The notes under the pieces: generated by a model
What the model was told of the DNA's origin: nothing
What the model saw: the letters and a program-made list of their open reading frames with translations, nothing else
The model's database searches: none
DNA from: Actinomycetota bacterium
Lineage (GTDB): Bacteria; Actinomycetota; Thermoleophilia; Solirubrobacterales; Solirubrobacteraceae
Direction of reading: 5' to 3'
Length of the DNA stretch: 13,434 nucleotides
NCBI GenBank assembly: GCA_009699915.1
Contig: WLNG01000014.1
Coordinates: 1 to 13,434, forward strand
Program-made: the position numbers and the translations under genes
Part shown: piece after piece, positions 7,190 to 12,710 of the stretch
Numbering within the stretch: position 1 is the first letter of the stretch
Layout of the letters: every line of letters begins with the position of its first letter

Positions 7190-7926
7190 CAGGCTCCGGC
7201 TACCACGTCGCCGTCACCCTGCACGACATCACGCCGCGCACCTTCCGGCGGATCGCGCTCGTCCGCGATTGGCTTGAGGATCTCGGAGTCGGGCGTGCGA
7301 CTCTGCTCGTCGTTCCCGCTTCGGATCTGCACCCACTGCAGGACCGCAGCGAGCCGCTCGTCGCCTGGCTAGAGGAGCGTCGGGCTCGCGGGGATGTGGT
7401 TGCGCAGCAGGGACTGCGCAACCGCTGTGATCGTCGGCCGTCACGGCTGGGCCGTGCACGGAGCGGGATGCTCGGCGCCGATCCGACAGCCGAGTTCGCC
7501 TATCTCAACCCTGCAGAGACGTCGCGTGCCGTTGAGGCGGGCTGGCGGATCCTGCGCCTTGCGGGCCTCGAGCCGAGCGGGTTCGTCGCCCCCGCTTATG
7601 CGTACACCGACGCGCTGCACGACGTCCTGCCACGGCGCTTCGCGTGGTGGGCGGGAGCGCGACGGATGTACCGCGCGGACGGACCGTGCGGTGGGGTTCC
7701 ACTTGCGCCCCCGGTTGCGATCGGGACGGCAGCAACCACCCGTCGACGGTTTGAACGACGTGCAGCTTCGTCCCGCGACGACCGGCTCCTGCGCCTGGAC
7801 CTGTTCGCCCACGGTCTCGACGCGTGGCGAGATGTCGCCACGGTGGAGCGACTGCTGGCGATGCGCGAGCGCAGCGCTGTAACACTGGGCGAGCTTGAGG
7901 TCAGCGCCCGCTCGTGCGGACCTTGA
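7186..7926 (+). CDS. DUF2334-type polysaccharide deacetylase-fold protein, metal histidines altered
   Basis: This encodes 246 residues. The order of motifs fits DUF2334 within the polysaccharide deacetylase (CE4-like) fold: VTLHDITP (10-17, His13-Asp14 at the first catalytic position), TLLVVPASDLHP (39-50), WLEERRARGD (61-70), EFAYLNP (103-109), GLEPSGFVAPAYAY (127-140) and LLRLDLFAHGLD (201-212). The metal-binding motif that normally reads H-G-x-x-H after 'G-D-x-V' reads Q75-G-L-R-N79 here, so both histidines are gone. It may be inactive or bind its ligand without hydrolysis. There is no signal peptide or membrane segment. It is coupled by an ATGA overlap to the small ORF upstream and overlaps the convergent wall hydrolase gene by 26 bp at its 3' end. 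The fold assignment is fairly firm; activity is doubtful. Confidence 0.75.
   Translation: MTGSGYHVAVTLHDITPRTFRRIALVRDWLEDLGVGRATLLVVPASDLHPLQDRSEPLVAWLEERRARGDVVAQQGLRNRCDRRPSRLGRARSGMLGADPTAEFAYLNPAETSRAVEAGWRILRLAGLEPSGFVAPAYAYTDALHDVLPRRFAWWAGARRMYRADGPCGGVPLAPPVAIGTAATTRRRFERRAASSRDDRLLRLDLFAHGLDAWRDVATVERLLAMRERSAVTLGELEVSARSCGP
7398..7423. repeat. Perfect 10-bp inverted repeat inside the DUF2334 gene
   Basis: The arms GGTTGCGCAG (7398-7407) and CTGCGCAACC (7414-7423) are exact reverse complements around a 6-base loop (CAGGGA). No T tract follows, so a simple terminator is unlikely. The repeat covers the codons of the altered metal-binding motif Q75-N79. Confidence 0.85.
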
Positions 7927-10072
7927 CCTTGACCTTGAGCGCGTAGCGGCTCGGGGTCAAGGAGACCTGCGGGTTCGGGATCGCGCCCAGGCGCCCGATC
8001 AGGCGGCTCCACTGGTTCGGTGCGAGGATCGCGGCGGCGTCCTGACCGGCCTGCGTGTTGCGTCCGAAGCGCGGGCGGTAGCCGACATGAATGTGGTCGG
8101 CGTGGTCGGCCATCGCGAGCGTGTTGTCGGCCCCGGCGTACTCCATCAGCGTGATGATCTGGTGCGGCCGCAGCGCGCCCTGCAGTGTGAGCAGCCGGCG
8201 CACGGTGATGTCGGCGATCGATCCGGCGCCCTGCGTGGCGGGCGTGATCGCCGTGCCGTTGATCGCGGAGATGTCGACCGCGTCACCGGAGGAGTGCTCG
8301 CTGACGTTCCCGTCCGCCGTGAGGTATCCGTGGCCGCACTGGAAGCTCGACACGGTGGGATTGAGGCCGCTGGCCGCGAGGAACTCCAGGGTCGCGAGCA
8401 CCCGGCGGTCAACGATTCCGGCGCGCACGTCGCGGCGTCCGCACTCGTAGATCTCGATACCCGGGTTCGCGAGCACGCGGCGCTCGAGCACCTCCTTGCT
8501 CATCAGGAGGATCTGACCGATCGTGGCGGTCTCCCCGCCGAGCGTCGGGCTGGCGGCACGCAGCAGCTGCGTGGAGTCGAGCAGGCGCCAGCCATCGAGA
8601 ATCGGGGTGGGGTCGATCCGCGGCGCGTCGGACCCTGCGGGACGGATCTCGAAGCGCAGGCGTGAGCGTCCGGCGGTGCGCGATGCTCCGGCCTGTCCCA
8701 GGACCGTGCCTGCGATCACGCGCGAGCCCTCGCGCAGGGGCATGAGCGCGACCTGGCTGACGCGCAGCGCGTACGGCTGGGCGAGATAGCGGCCGAGGTC
8801 CACGTCGGAGACGGCGATGGCCTGCTCTGAGCCAGCGGTCGCTGCGATCTGCCGGCGCCCGCCGGCCTGCAGGGCGGCCTTGCGCTGCGGGTTGGCGAAG
8901 AGGCGCTCCTTGACTGCAGGGGCCGAGGACGGGGCCTGCGCCTCCTGCGGAGCGGATGCGGCGCTCGCGGAGGACGGGGTGTCCTTGGGCACGACGTGCA
9001 GCTTGCTGATCGAGCGCAGGTTGCCGTAGGTGTACGTGTTGCCGTACACGTCGCGAACGCGCATGAATGTGCCGAGGCGCTTGGAGCGTCCGATCCGGAT
9101 CACCCGGCCGTCCTGCACCGCGATCACCGCTGCCCGCGTCGGCGCGGTCACGCTCGTGCCGCGCCGGGATGTCGTGCTGGCGCTCTGCGCGGATGCACCG
9201 CCGCGCGCTGCGTCGAACCGGCCCGGGTAGTTCACGTCGCGCCCTGCGACCGGGAAGCGCCCGAGGGTCAGTCCGGTGAGAGCGCCGATGACGTCCTGCG
9301 GCAGCGCCGCGAGGCTCCGCGCCCGCGCGAGAACGTCCTGCACGTACGCGTCGGAGTGGTTGTAGGCGAAGATCGCGCGCTCAAGATCGGTTGCCGCCCC
9401 GGAGGCGCGCAGGTAGCGCGCGGCCGCGAAGATCGCATCTACCGGGTTGTATGGGTCCTTGTGACCGTCGGCGTTGGCGTCGACCCCGTAGGTCCTCCAC
9501 GTTGCCGGCATGAACTGCATCCAGCCGAGCGCTCCGGCGGAGCTGACGCTCAGGTTTCGCCCGTAGTCGGTCTCGACCTCGTTGATCGCCGCGAGGACCT
9601 CCCAGCGCACGCCGTACTCGACCCCGGCGGCCTGGTAGATCGGCAGCAGGAAGGGCGGGATCCGGAAGCTCTCCAGGACGATGCTCGGGACGCCGATCGT
9701 GGGTGCGGCGAGCAGGTCTCCGAACGGGTCTGTGGGCGCATCGGCCGTCGTGCCCGCGGGGGTCTTGGCGGCCCGGCGCTCCTCGGCGAGAAAGTTCTTG
9801 GCGCCTGCGCGGCGCTGGGCTTCGCCCTCGGTGGCGGCCGTAGGCGGCGGCTTCGTGACCTCGATCTCGAGGGTGCCGAGGTCGGTCGTGCCGTCCGGGG
9901 CGGCGGAGGGCTGGGAGCCGGAGGAGGGCGTTGTAACGGGCGCGGGCGAGGCGGCGCTGCCGGGCCCGTCCGTTGCCGCCTGATCCTGCGCAGCGGCGGA
10001 CCCGGTCAGGGCGGCTGCTGCTGCTGCCAGGGCGATGGCGGAGGCCGTCGCTGTGCGCTTGCGTCGCATCAC
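7901..10072 (-). CDS. Secreted composite peptidoglycan hydrolase: MltB-like transglycosylase, M23-like and M15-like domains
   Basis: This encodes 723 residues from GTG 10072 (or 722 from the adjacent ATG 10069). A signal peptide (1-28, RRKR then an Ala-rich core, SAAAQ) is followed by a Pro/Ser/Thr linker (30-115). Domain 1 (about 134-260) resembles MltB lytic transglycosylases: AINEVETDYGRN (162-173; E167 is the MltB-equivalent catalytic Glu), GWMQFMPATWRTYGVDANADGHKDPYNPVDAI. Domain 2 (about 312-480) looks like a LytM/M23 barrel split by a Ser/Ala-rich insert, but zinc ligands are missing (YTYGNL for Y-x-H-L; RLRFEI for HxHFEI). Domain 3 (about 540-665) has M15-type HSSGDAVDI (H593, D600) and DHIHVGY (H660, H662), suggesting a D,D- or L,D-carboxypeptidase-like zinc site. 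It should cleave glycan and possibly peptide bonds in the wall. The tail KVKVKV arises from a hexamer repeat. The 3' end overlaps the DUF2334 gene. Confidence 0.88.
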   Translation of the reverse strand: MMRRKRTATASAIALAAAAAALTGSAAAQDQAATDGPGSAASPAPVTTPSSGSQPSAAPDGTTDLGTLEIEVTKPPPTAATEGEAQRRAGAKNFLAEERRAAKTPAGTTADAPTDPFGDLLAAPTIGVPSIVLESFRIPPFLLPIYQAAGVEYGVRWEVLAAINEVETDYGRNLSVSSAGALGWMQFMPATWRTYGVDANADGHKDPYNPVDAIFAAARYLRASGAATDLERAIFAYNHSDAYVQDVLARARSLAALPQDVIGALTGLTLGRFPVAGRDVNYPGRFDAARGGASAQSASTTSRRGTSVTAPTRAAVIAVQDGRVIRIGRSKRLGTFMRVRDVYGNTYTYGNLRSISKLHVVPKDTPSSASAASAPQEAQAPSSAPAVKERLFANPQRKAALQAGGRRQIAATAGSEQAIAVSDVDLGRYLAQPYALRVSQVALMPLREGSRVIAGTVLGQAGASRTAGRSRLRFEIRPAGSDAPRIDPTPILDGWRLLDSTQLLRAASPTLGGETATIGQILLMSKEVLERRVLANPGIEIYECGRRDVRAGIVDRRVLATLEFLAASGLNPTVSSFQCGHGYLTADGNVSEHSSGDAVDISAINGTAITPATQGAGSIADITVRRLLTLQGALRPHQIITLMEYAGADNTLAMADHADHIHVGYRPRFGRNTQAGQDAAAILAPNQWSRLIGRLGAIPNPQVSLTPSRYALKVKVKVRTSGR
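7919..7936. repeat. Three tandem GACCTT hexamers in overlapping gene ends
   Basis: GACCTT occurs three times in a row. On the minus strand it encodes Val-Lys three times near the C-terminus of the wall hydrolase; on the plus strand its first junction supplies the TGA stop (7924-7926) of the DUF2334 gene. Confidence 0.8.
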
Positions 10073-10094
10073 GTACTCAGGTCTTCTACCGCAA

Positions 10095-10117
10095 TGACCG
10101 CGCTGATGTAGCGGTCA
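10095..10117 (-). promoter_or_regulatory. Small dyad in the leader of the wall hydrolase gene
   Basis: TGACCGC (10095-10101) and GCGGTCA (10111-10117) form a perfect 7-bp inverted repeat with a 9-base spacer, 22 bp upstream of the GTG start at 10072. It could be an operator or a leader hairpin; nothing in the sequence decides between them. Confidence 0.4.
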
Positions 10118-10227
10118 GGGGTGCCGGAATGTGGTGGACATAGGTGGGCATCGGGTTGGGCGCGCGGTGCCGCAGGTCAGCGCGGCTGCCATCCAATGGA
10201 GTATCGGCAGGCCCCGGAAAGTCCTTT

Positions 10228-10292
10228 CGCTGCACGGTGTCCTGCGGGCGCCCGAGGTCCTTCCCGGGCGCCCGCAGGAGCTAGGTGCAGCG
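10228..10292. terminator. Long GC-rich hairpin: U-less terminator or twin-palindrome operator
   Basis: The inner stem TCCTGCGGGCGCCCG (10240-10254) pairs perfectly over 15 bp with 10265-10279 around a 10-base loop. After an internal loop (GGTG against GCTAG) an outer 8-bp stem follows, CGCTGCAC (10228-10235) with GTGCAGCG (10285-10292). Neither side has a T run. It lies 78 bp downstream of the ArsC-like gene and about 155 bp upstream of the wall hydrolase, both on the minus strand, so it could end the former transcript as a U-less actinobacterial-type terminator. Each arm also holds the 10-bp palindrome CGGGCGCCCG, start to start 20 bp apart, which would suit a dimeric DNA-binding protein. 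The structure is certain; the role is inferred. Confidence 0.55.
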
Positions 10293-10369
10293 GTGGGCAG
10301 CCGCTCATGCTCGATGTCGCAGTGATCTCCGCCGCTGTGACGCCCGGCGGGACGCAGAGCTCCAGTTGA

Positions 10370-10771
10370 TCAGCGCGCTGCCTCGTCGAGCTCGGCGACG
10401 AGGTCGCGGATCCGCAGGTCGATGTCGTGCCGGATCTCGCGGATCTCGCCGAGCGGCAGGTCCGCTGGATCGGGCAGCGTCCAGGTGATGGTGCGCGCTC
10501 CCGGGGTCGATGGTGACGCGCTCCCGGGACCCATCGTCACGACGACGTCCGCCCAGCCTCCCAGCTCCTGCGTGAGCAACTGGGGTCGCACGCCTGAGAG
10601 GTCGATGCCAAGCTCGCGCATCGCGGTCACGACCTCGGGCTGGAGCTGATCGCCTGGAGCGCTGCCGGCGCTCGCCGACTCGTGGCGGCCGTCGGCTTCA
10701 AGGTCGAAGAGGGCACGGCTCATCGGTGAGGTTCCTGCGTTCGTGGGGCAGATGAACAGCACGCGTGCCAT
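10370..10771 (-). CDS. ArsC/low-molecular-weight phosphatase-fold protein with altered P-loop
   Basis: This encodes 133 residues from the ATG at 10771, which has a GAGGGGG Shine-Dalgarno about 5 nt upstream; the frame is open further upstream but without family sequence. The fold is that of the LMW tyrosine phosphatase/arsenate reductase family: an N-terminal strand RVLFIC leading to P-loop C8-P-T-N-A-G-T14-S-P-M-S, a helix, SAGSAPGDQLQPEVVTAMRELGID (35-57), the strand ADVVVTMG (74-81) and WTLPDPADLP (97-106) with Asp101 at the general-acid position. The defining Cys-x5-Arg motif has Thr14 in place of Arg, and the TMGCGxxC-type cysteines are absent (TMGPGSAS). Normal phosphatase or arsenate reductase chemistry is therefore doubtful. 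It starts 10 bp after the DUF47/PhoU-like gene on the same strand, so the two should be one operon beside pstS. Confidence 0.8.
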   Translation of the reverse strand: MARVLFICPTNAGTSPMSRALFDLEADGRHESASAGSAPGDQLQPEVVTAMRELGIDLSGVRPQLLTQELGGWADVVVTMGPGSASPSTPGARTITWTLPDPADLPLGEIREIRHDIDLRIRDLVAELDEAAR

Positions 10772-10781
10772 CGGCGCCCCC

Positions 10782-11405
10782 TCAGCGCCCGCGCTTGAGC
10801 GTGATGCCCTCAAGCACGTGCGCGACCTTCTCGCACGAGTCGATACTCGCCTCGAGCGCGGCGAAGATGTCCTTCCAGCGGATAACGACCATCGGGTCGA
10901 TGCCGTTGCGGAAGAGCGACCCCAGCGCCTCGCGGCTGAGGCGGTCACCTTCGTTCTCCAGCCGATGGATCTCGACCAGCGACGGTCCGAGGTCGACACC
11001 CTTGCGCAGCCCGCGCAGGGCATGGGCCACCTGCTCGCTTGCGCCGACCAGGACGTCCGCCATCAGCACCGCCTGCTCCATCGGCGCCTCGACGCGGTAG
11101 ATCCCGAGCGTGTCTCCCACCTGCTCTGCGTGGTCGAGGATGTCGTCGAGCGCCGTCGCGAGTGCATACCCGTCGGCAAAGTCGAACGACATGCGCCTGC
11201 GGTGGGCGCCGAGACGGTGGATGATGTCGTGCGTGATCCGATCCCCCTCCTTCTCGCAGACCGTGAGGTCATGGGCGAGGTCCGATCGCTCGGGGTAGTC
11301 CGCGATGGTGTCGCGGAGCAGGAGGCTTGCCCGCTGAATGTTGCGCCCGGACTCCTCGAAGAGGTCCATGAGCGTCTCGTCCTGGATGCGGGTGCGGCGC
11401 CACAT
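10782..11405 (-). CDS. DUF47 family PhoU-like protein
   Basis: This encodes 207 residues from the ATG at 11405 (a TTG three codons upstream is possible). It is all-helical and without a signal peptide. Repeated acidic metal-binding motifs of PhoU/DUF47 are present: VCEKEGDRI (49-57), ALATALDDILDHAEQVGDT (81-99), RLENEGDRL (148-156) and a last helix with VIRWKDIFAALEASIDSCEKVAHVLEGI. The 'F...D...VI.WKDIF..LE...D' ending is typical of DUF47, the Pit accessory proteins, rather than of PstSCAB-linked PhoU, which is usually about 220-240 residues with two clear repeats. Such proteins are thought to control phosphate uptake through a Pit-type transporter; no pit gene lies in this window. Divergent from a PHO-box-controlled pstS-like unit and followed by an ArsC-like gene, it fits a phosphate-homeostasis role. 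Confidence 0.88.
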   Translation of the reverse strand: MWRRTRIQDETLMDLFEESGRNIQRASLLLRDTIADYPERSDLAHDLTVCEKEGDRITHDIIHRLGAHRRRMSFDFADGYALATALDDILDHAEQVGDTLGIYRVEAPMEQAVLMADVLVGASEQVAHALRGLRKGVDLGPSLVEIHRLENEGDRLSREALGSLFRNGIDPMVVIRWKDIFAALEASIDSCEKVAHVLEGITLKRGR

Positions 11406-11412
11406 TGCCAGC

Positions 11413-11418
11413 AAGTTA
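11413..11418 (-). promoter_or_regulatory. Candidate -10 box for the DUF47 gene
   Basis: On the minus strand TAACTT fits TAnnnT and ends 7 bases before the ATG at 11405, so transcription would begin at or one base before the start codon. No Shine-Dalgarno stands at normal distance (AAGGAA is about 17 bases away). No -35 element is evident. Confidence 0.4.
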
Positions 11419-11445
11419 GTGATTCCTTGCGGAACTCGACGGGCG

Positions 11446-11500
11446 GTTCACCGGACGTTCACAAGCCCTTCAGCGGAAGGTAACACCGCGGATTCGGCGT
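11446..11500 (+). promoter_or_regulatory. PHO box 1: five 11-bp units
   Basis: Successive 11-bp units are GTTCACCGGAC, GTTCACAAGCC, CTTCAGCGGAA, GGTAACACCGC and GGATTCGGCGT. The first two are close to the GTTCACC direct repeats bound by actinobacterial PhoP; the third is weaker. The fourth unit carries GGTAACAC, found at the same place in PHO box 2, and may contain the -10 element. Orientation points toward the 48-residue ORF and the pstS-like gene. It also lies about 40 bp from the divergent DUF47 start. Confidence 0.75.
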
Positions 11501-11521
11501 GGGCCGATCCTTCTCGGTGTC

Positions 11522-11668
11522 ATGGCGACCACTGCATCCAAGATGAACCAGCAGCCTTCCGTACTGCGCACGGGAGAGCTCGAGATCCGTCCTATAGAGG
11601 GGCTCGTGATCGCCGGTGGCCAGGCCCTGCGCCTCTCCGTGCGCGAGTTCGATCCGCAGGACGCCTAG
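11522..11668 (+). pseudogene. Truncated PhoB/OmpR-type DNA-binding domain, 48 residues
   Basis: The ORF runs from ATG 11522 to TAG 11666-11668. After a polar start (MATTASKMNQQ) the sequence VLRTGELEIRPIEGLVIAGG then QALRLSVREFD follows the N-terminal four-stranded sheet of OmpR/PhoB effector domains, in which 'L.L.p....v...g..v.Lt..Ef.LL' precedes the DNA-binding helices. Here the match stops at REFD and the frame closes four codons later. Only 67 bp remain before the pstS-like gene, so the recognition helix and wing cannot be restored by a frameshift. It is either a remnant left by deletion or a small protein retaining only the sheet. It is the first ORF after PHO box 1. No Shine-Dalgarno is apparent before its ATG. 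The domain resemblance is by eye on a short stretch. Confidence 0.5.
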
Positions 11669-11735
11669 GGGTCGGCGCTCCGCCCGCGGGCTGATGCGAG
11701 ACTGACGCGGAAATGTCCGCGGGAGTGCAGGCCAG

Positions 11736-12707
11736 ATGAACATGCGCCGGCTGGTCGCCCTGATCCTCGCCGGGGGGTTCGCCTTGGCGGCGGGCGGGTG
11801 CGGCGGCGGGGCCGCGCCGCTCTCCGGCGCGGTCGCGGTCGACGGCGCGGGCGTCCTCGTCCCGTTCGCGCAGGCGGCTGCCGCCGGCCTCACGCGGACG
11901 AGTCCGCGGGTGAAGGTCACGGTCGGCTCGTCCGGCAGTGCCCGCGCCTTCCAACGCCTCTGCGCGGGCGAGATCGATGTCGCAGCTGCTGCACGGCCGA
12001 TCGATCCACTGACCGAGGCGCCGGCTTGCCGGCGCAGTGGCGCGCAGTACTCAGCGATCCGCGTCGCCGGGGACGGCCTCGTCGTCGTCAACAACACGGC
12101 GCTGACCGCGAGCGTCGCCCGGTTCGGGAACATCTACTGCCTGCGGCCCGAGCAGCTCAAAGCCCTCTGGCGCAGCGGGAGCACGGTCACCGACTACGCG
12201 CAGCTCGGCGATCAGCCGGTCCATCTGCCGATGCCGCGTGGGAGGGTCTCGCTCTACGGAGCGCCCGCAGGCACAGACGCCTTCGACTTCTTCACCGAGC
12301 GGATCGACGGGACCCGCGGTGATTCGCGCACCGACTACCGCGCATCGAGCGATGACGCCGTCCTCGTGCGCGAGATCCTGCGTGATCGCAGGGGGCTCGG
12401 CTACGTCGGTCTGGCGGCCTACGAGGCGCAGGCGGAGCGGCTGAACCTGATCGCGCTCTTCGTCGGCGGCCGCTGTGTCACGCCGACCGCCGACACGATC
12501 CGCGACGGTTCGTACCGGCCACTGACGCGTCCGCTCTTCCTGTACGTGAATACGCGGTCGCTCGCGGAGAAGCCGCAGGTAGCCGGCTTCCTGTCTCTCG
12601 CCGTGACGCGCGCGATCCCACTTGCCGCAGCAAGCAAGCTCATCCCGCTCACTCGGGCTCAGCTGCGGTCGTCTCGGACAGCGCTGGATCGCGCCGCGGG
12701 CCGCTAA
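11736..12707 (+). CDS. PstS-like substrate-binding lipoprotein with altered ligand site
   Basis: This encodes 323 residues. A lipoprotein signal ends in AAGGC (Cys22), followed by a periplasmic-binding fold colinear with the PstS encoded next door: SGAVAVDG (30-37), VKVTVG (59-64), CAGEIDV (76-82), ARPID (86-90), CLRPEQLKALW (135-145), DYAQLGDQP (153-161), VSLYG (171-175), FDFFT (183-187), GYVGLAAYE (222-230). Compared with that PstS, phosphate-contact positions have changed without gaps: GSST becomes GAGV (37-40), SDAS becomes AAAA (83-86) and DSGT becomes GTDA (179-182); only the serine of the SG motif (Ser66) remains. Four cysteines, C76, C98, C135 and C247, probably form disulfides. It is likely made under phosphate starvation (PHO box 1) but probably binds another ligand or none. 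The ATG at 11736 is chosen; a second lies two codons on. Confidence 0.88.
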   Translation: MNMRRLVALILAGGFALAAGGCGGGAAPLSGAVAVDGAGVLVPFAQAAAAGLTRTSPRVKVTVGSSGSARAFQRLCAGEIDVAAAARPIDPLTEAPACRRSGAQYSAIRVAGDGLVVVNNTALTASVARFGNIYCLRPEQLKALWRSGSTVTDYAQLGDQPVHLPMPRGRVSLYGAPAGTDAFDFFTERIDGTRGDSRTDYRASSDDAVLVREILRDRRGLGYVGLAAYEAQAERLNLIALFVGGRCVTPTADTIRDGSYRPLTRPLFLYVNTRSLAEKPQVAGFLSLAVTRAIPLAAASKLIPLTRAQLRSSRTALDRAAGR

Positions 12708-12710
12708 GCC

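Larger units (their letters stand above)
10073..10369. other. Intergenic region upstream of the wall hydrolase gene
   Basis: This stretch of 297 bases has no credible gene. It contains a small hairpin at 10095-10117 and a very strong hairpin at 10228-10292, both annotated separately, plus a short dyad GAAAG-TC-CTTTC (10217-10228). One plus-strand ORF (10121-10369) crosses it but has the Ala/Arg/Gly-rich composition of non-coding high-GC DNA. I see no tRNA and no T-arm sequence. The promoter of the wall hydrolase presumably lies here but I cannot place it. Confidence 0.6.

Noticed and set aside
8996..10111. Long plus-strand open frame opposite the wall hydrolase N-terminal half
   Set aside because: The minus-strand frame carries signal peptide and MltB-like catalytic motifs; the plus frame is Arg/Gly/Ala rich with no motif.
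10119..10142. tRNA-Leu-like D-arm sequence (GTGCCGGAATGTGGTGGACAT)-type resemblance
   Set aside because: No matching acceptor strand, anticodon stem or T-arm (GGTTCGAATCC type) follows, so it is not a tRNA or an attachment site that I can support.
10210..10230. RNase P RNA-like GGAAAGTCC
   Set aside because: Only nine bases match; the other conserved elements are absent and the required length would run through the ArsC-like gene.
10073..10369. c-di-AMP (ydaO) riboswitch upstream of the wall hydrolase
   Set aside because: The gene class and leader length would fit, but I could not find the conserved GGGGGAACCA or GGGUGAAUC type elements on the minus strand.
10121..10369. 82-codon plus-strand ORF in the intergenic region
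   Set aside because: It crosses the strong hairpin, has no ribosome-binding site and its composition is that of non-coding GC-rich DNA.
10772..11023. N-terminal extension of the ArsC-like protein into the DUF47 gene
   Set aside because: The extension is a shadow of the DUF47 gene; the ATG at 10771 has a good ribosome-binding site directly before the P-loop strand.
11459..12133. 224-codon minus-strand open frame over the pstS-like gene
   Set aside because: It is antisense to a lipoprotein gene colinear with PstS and also overlaps the PHO box and regulator fragment.
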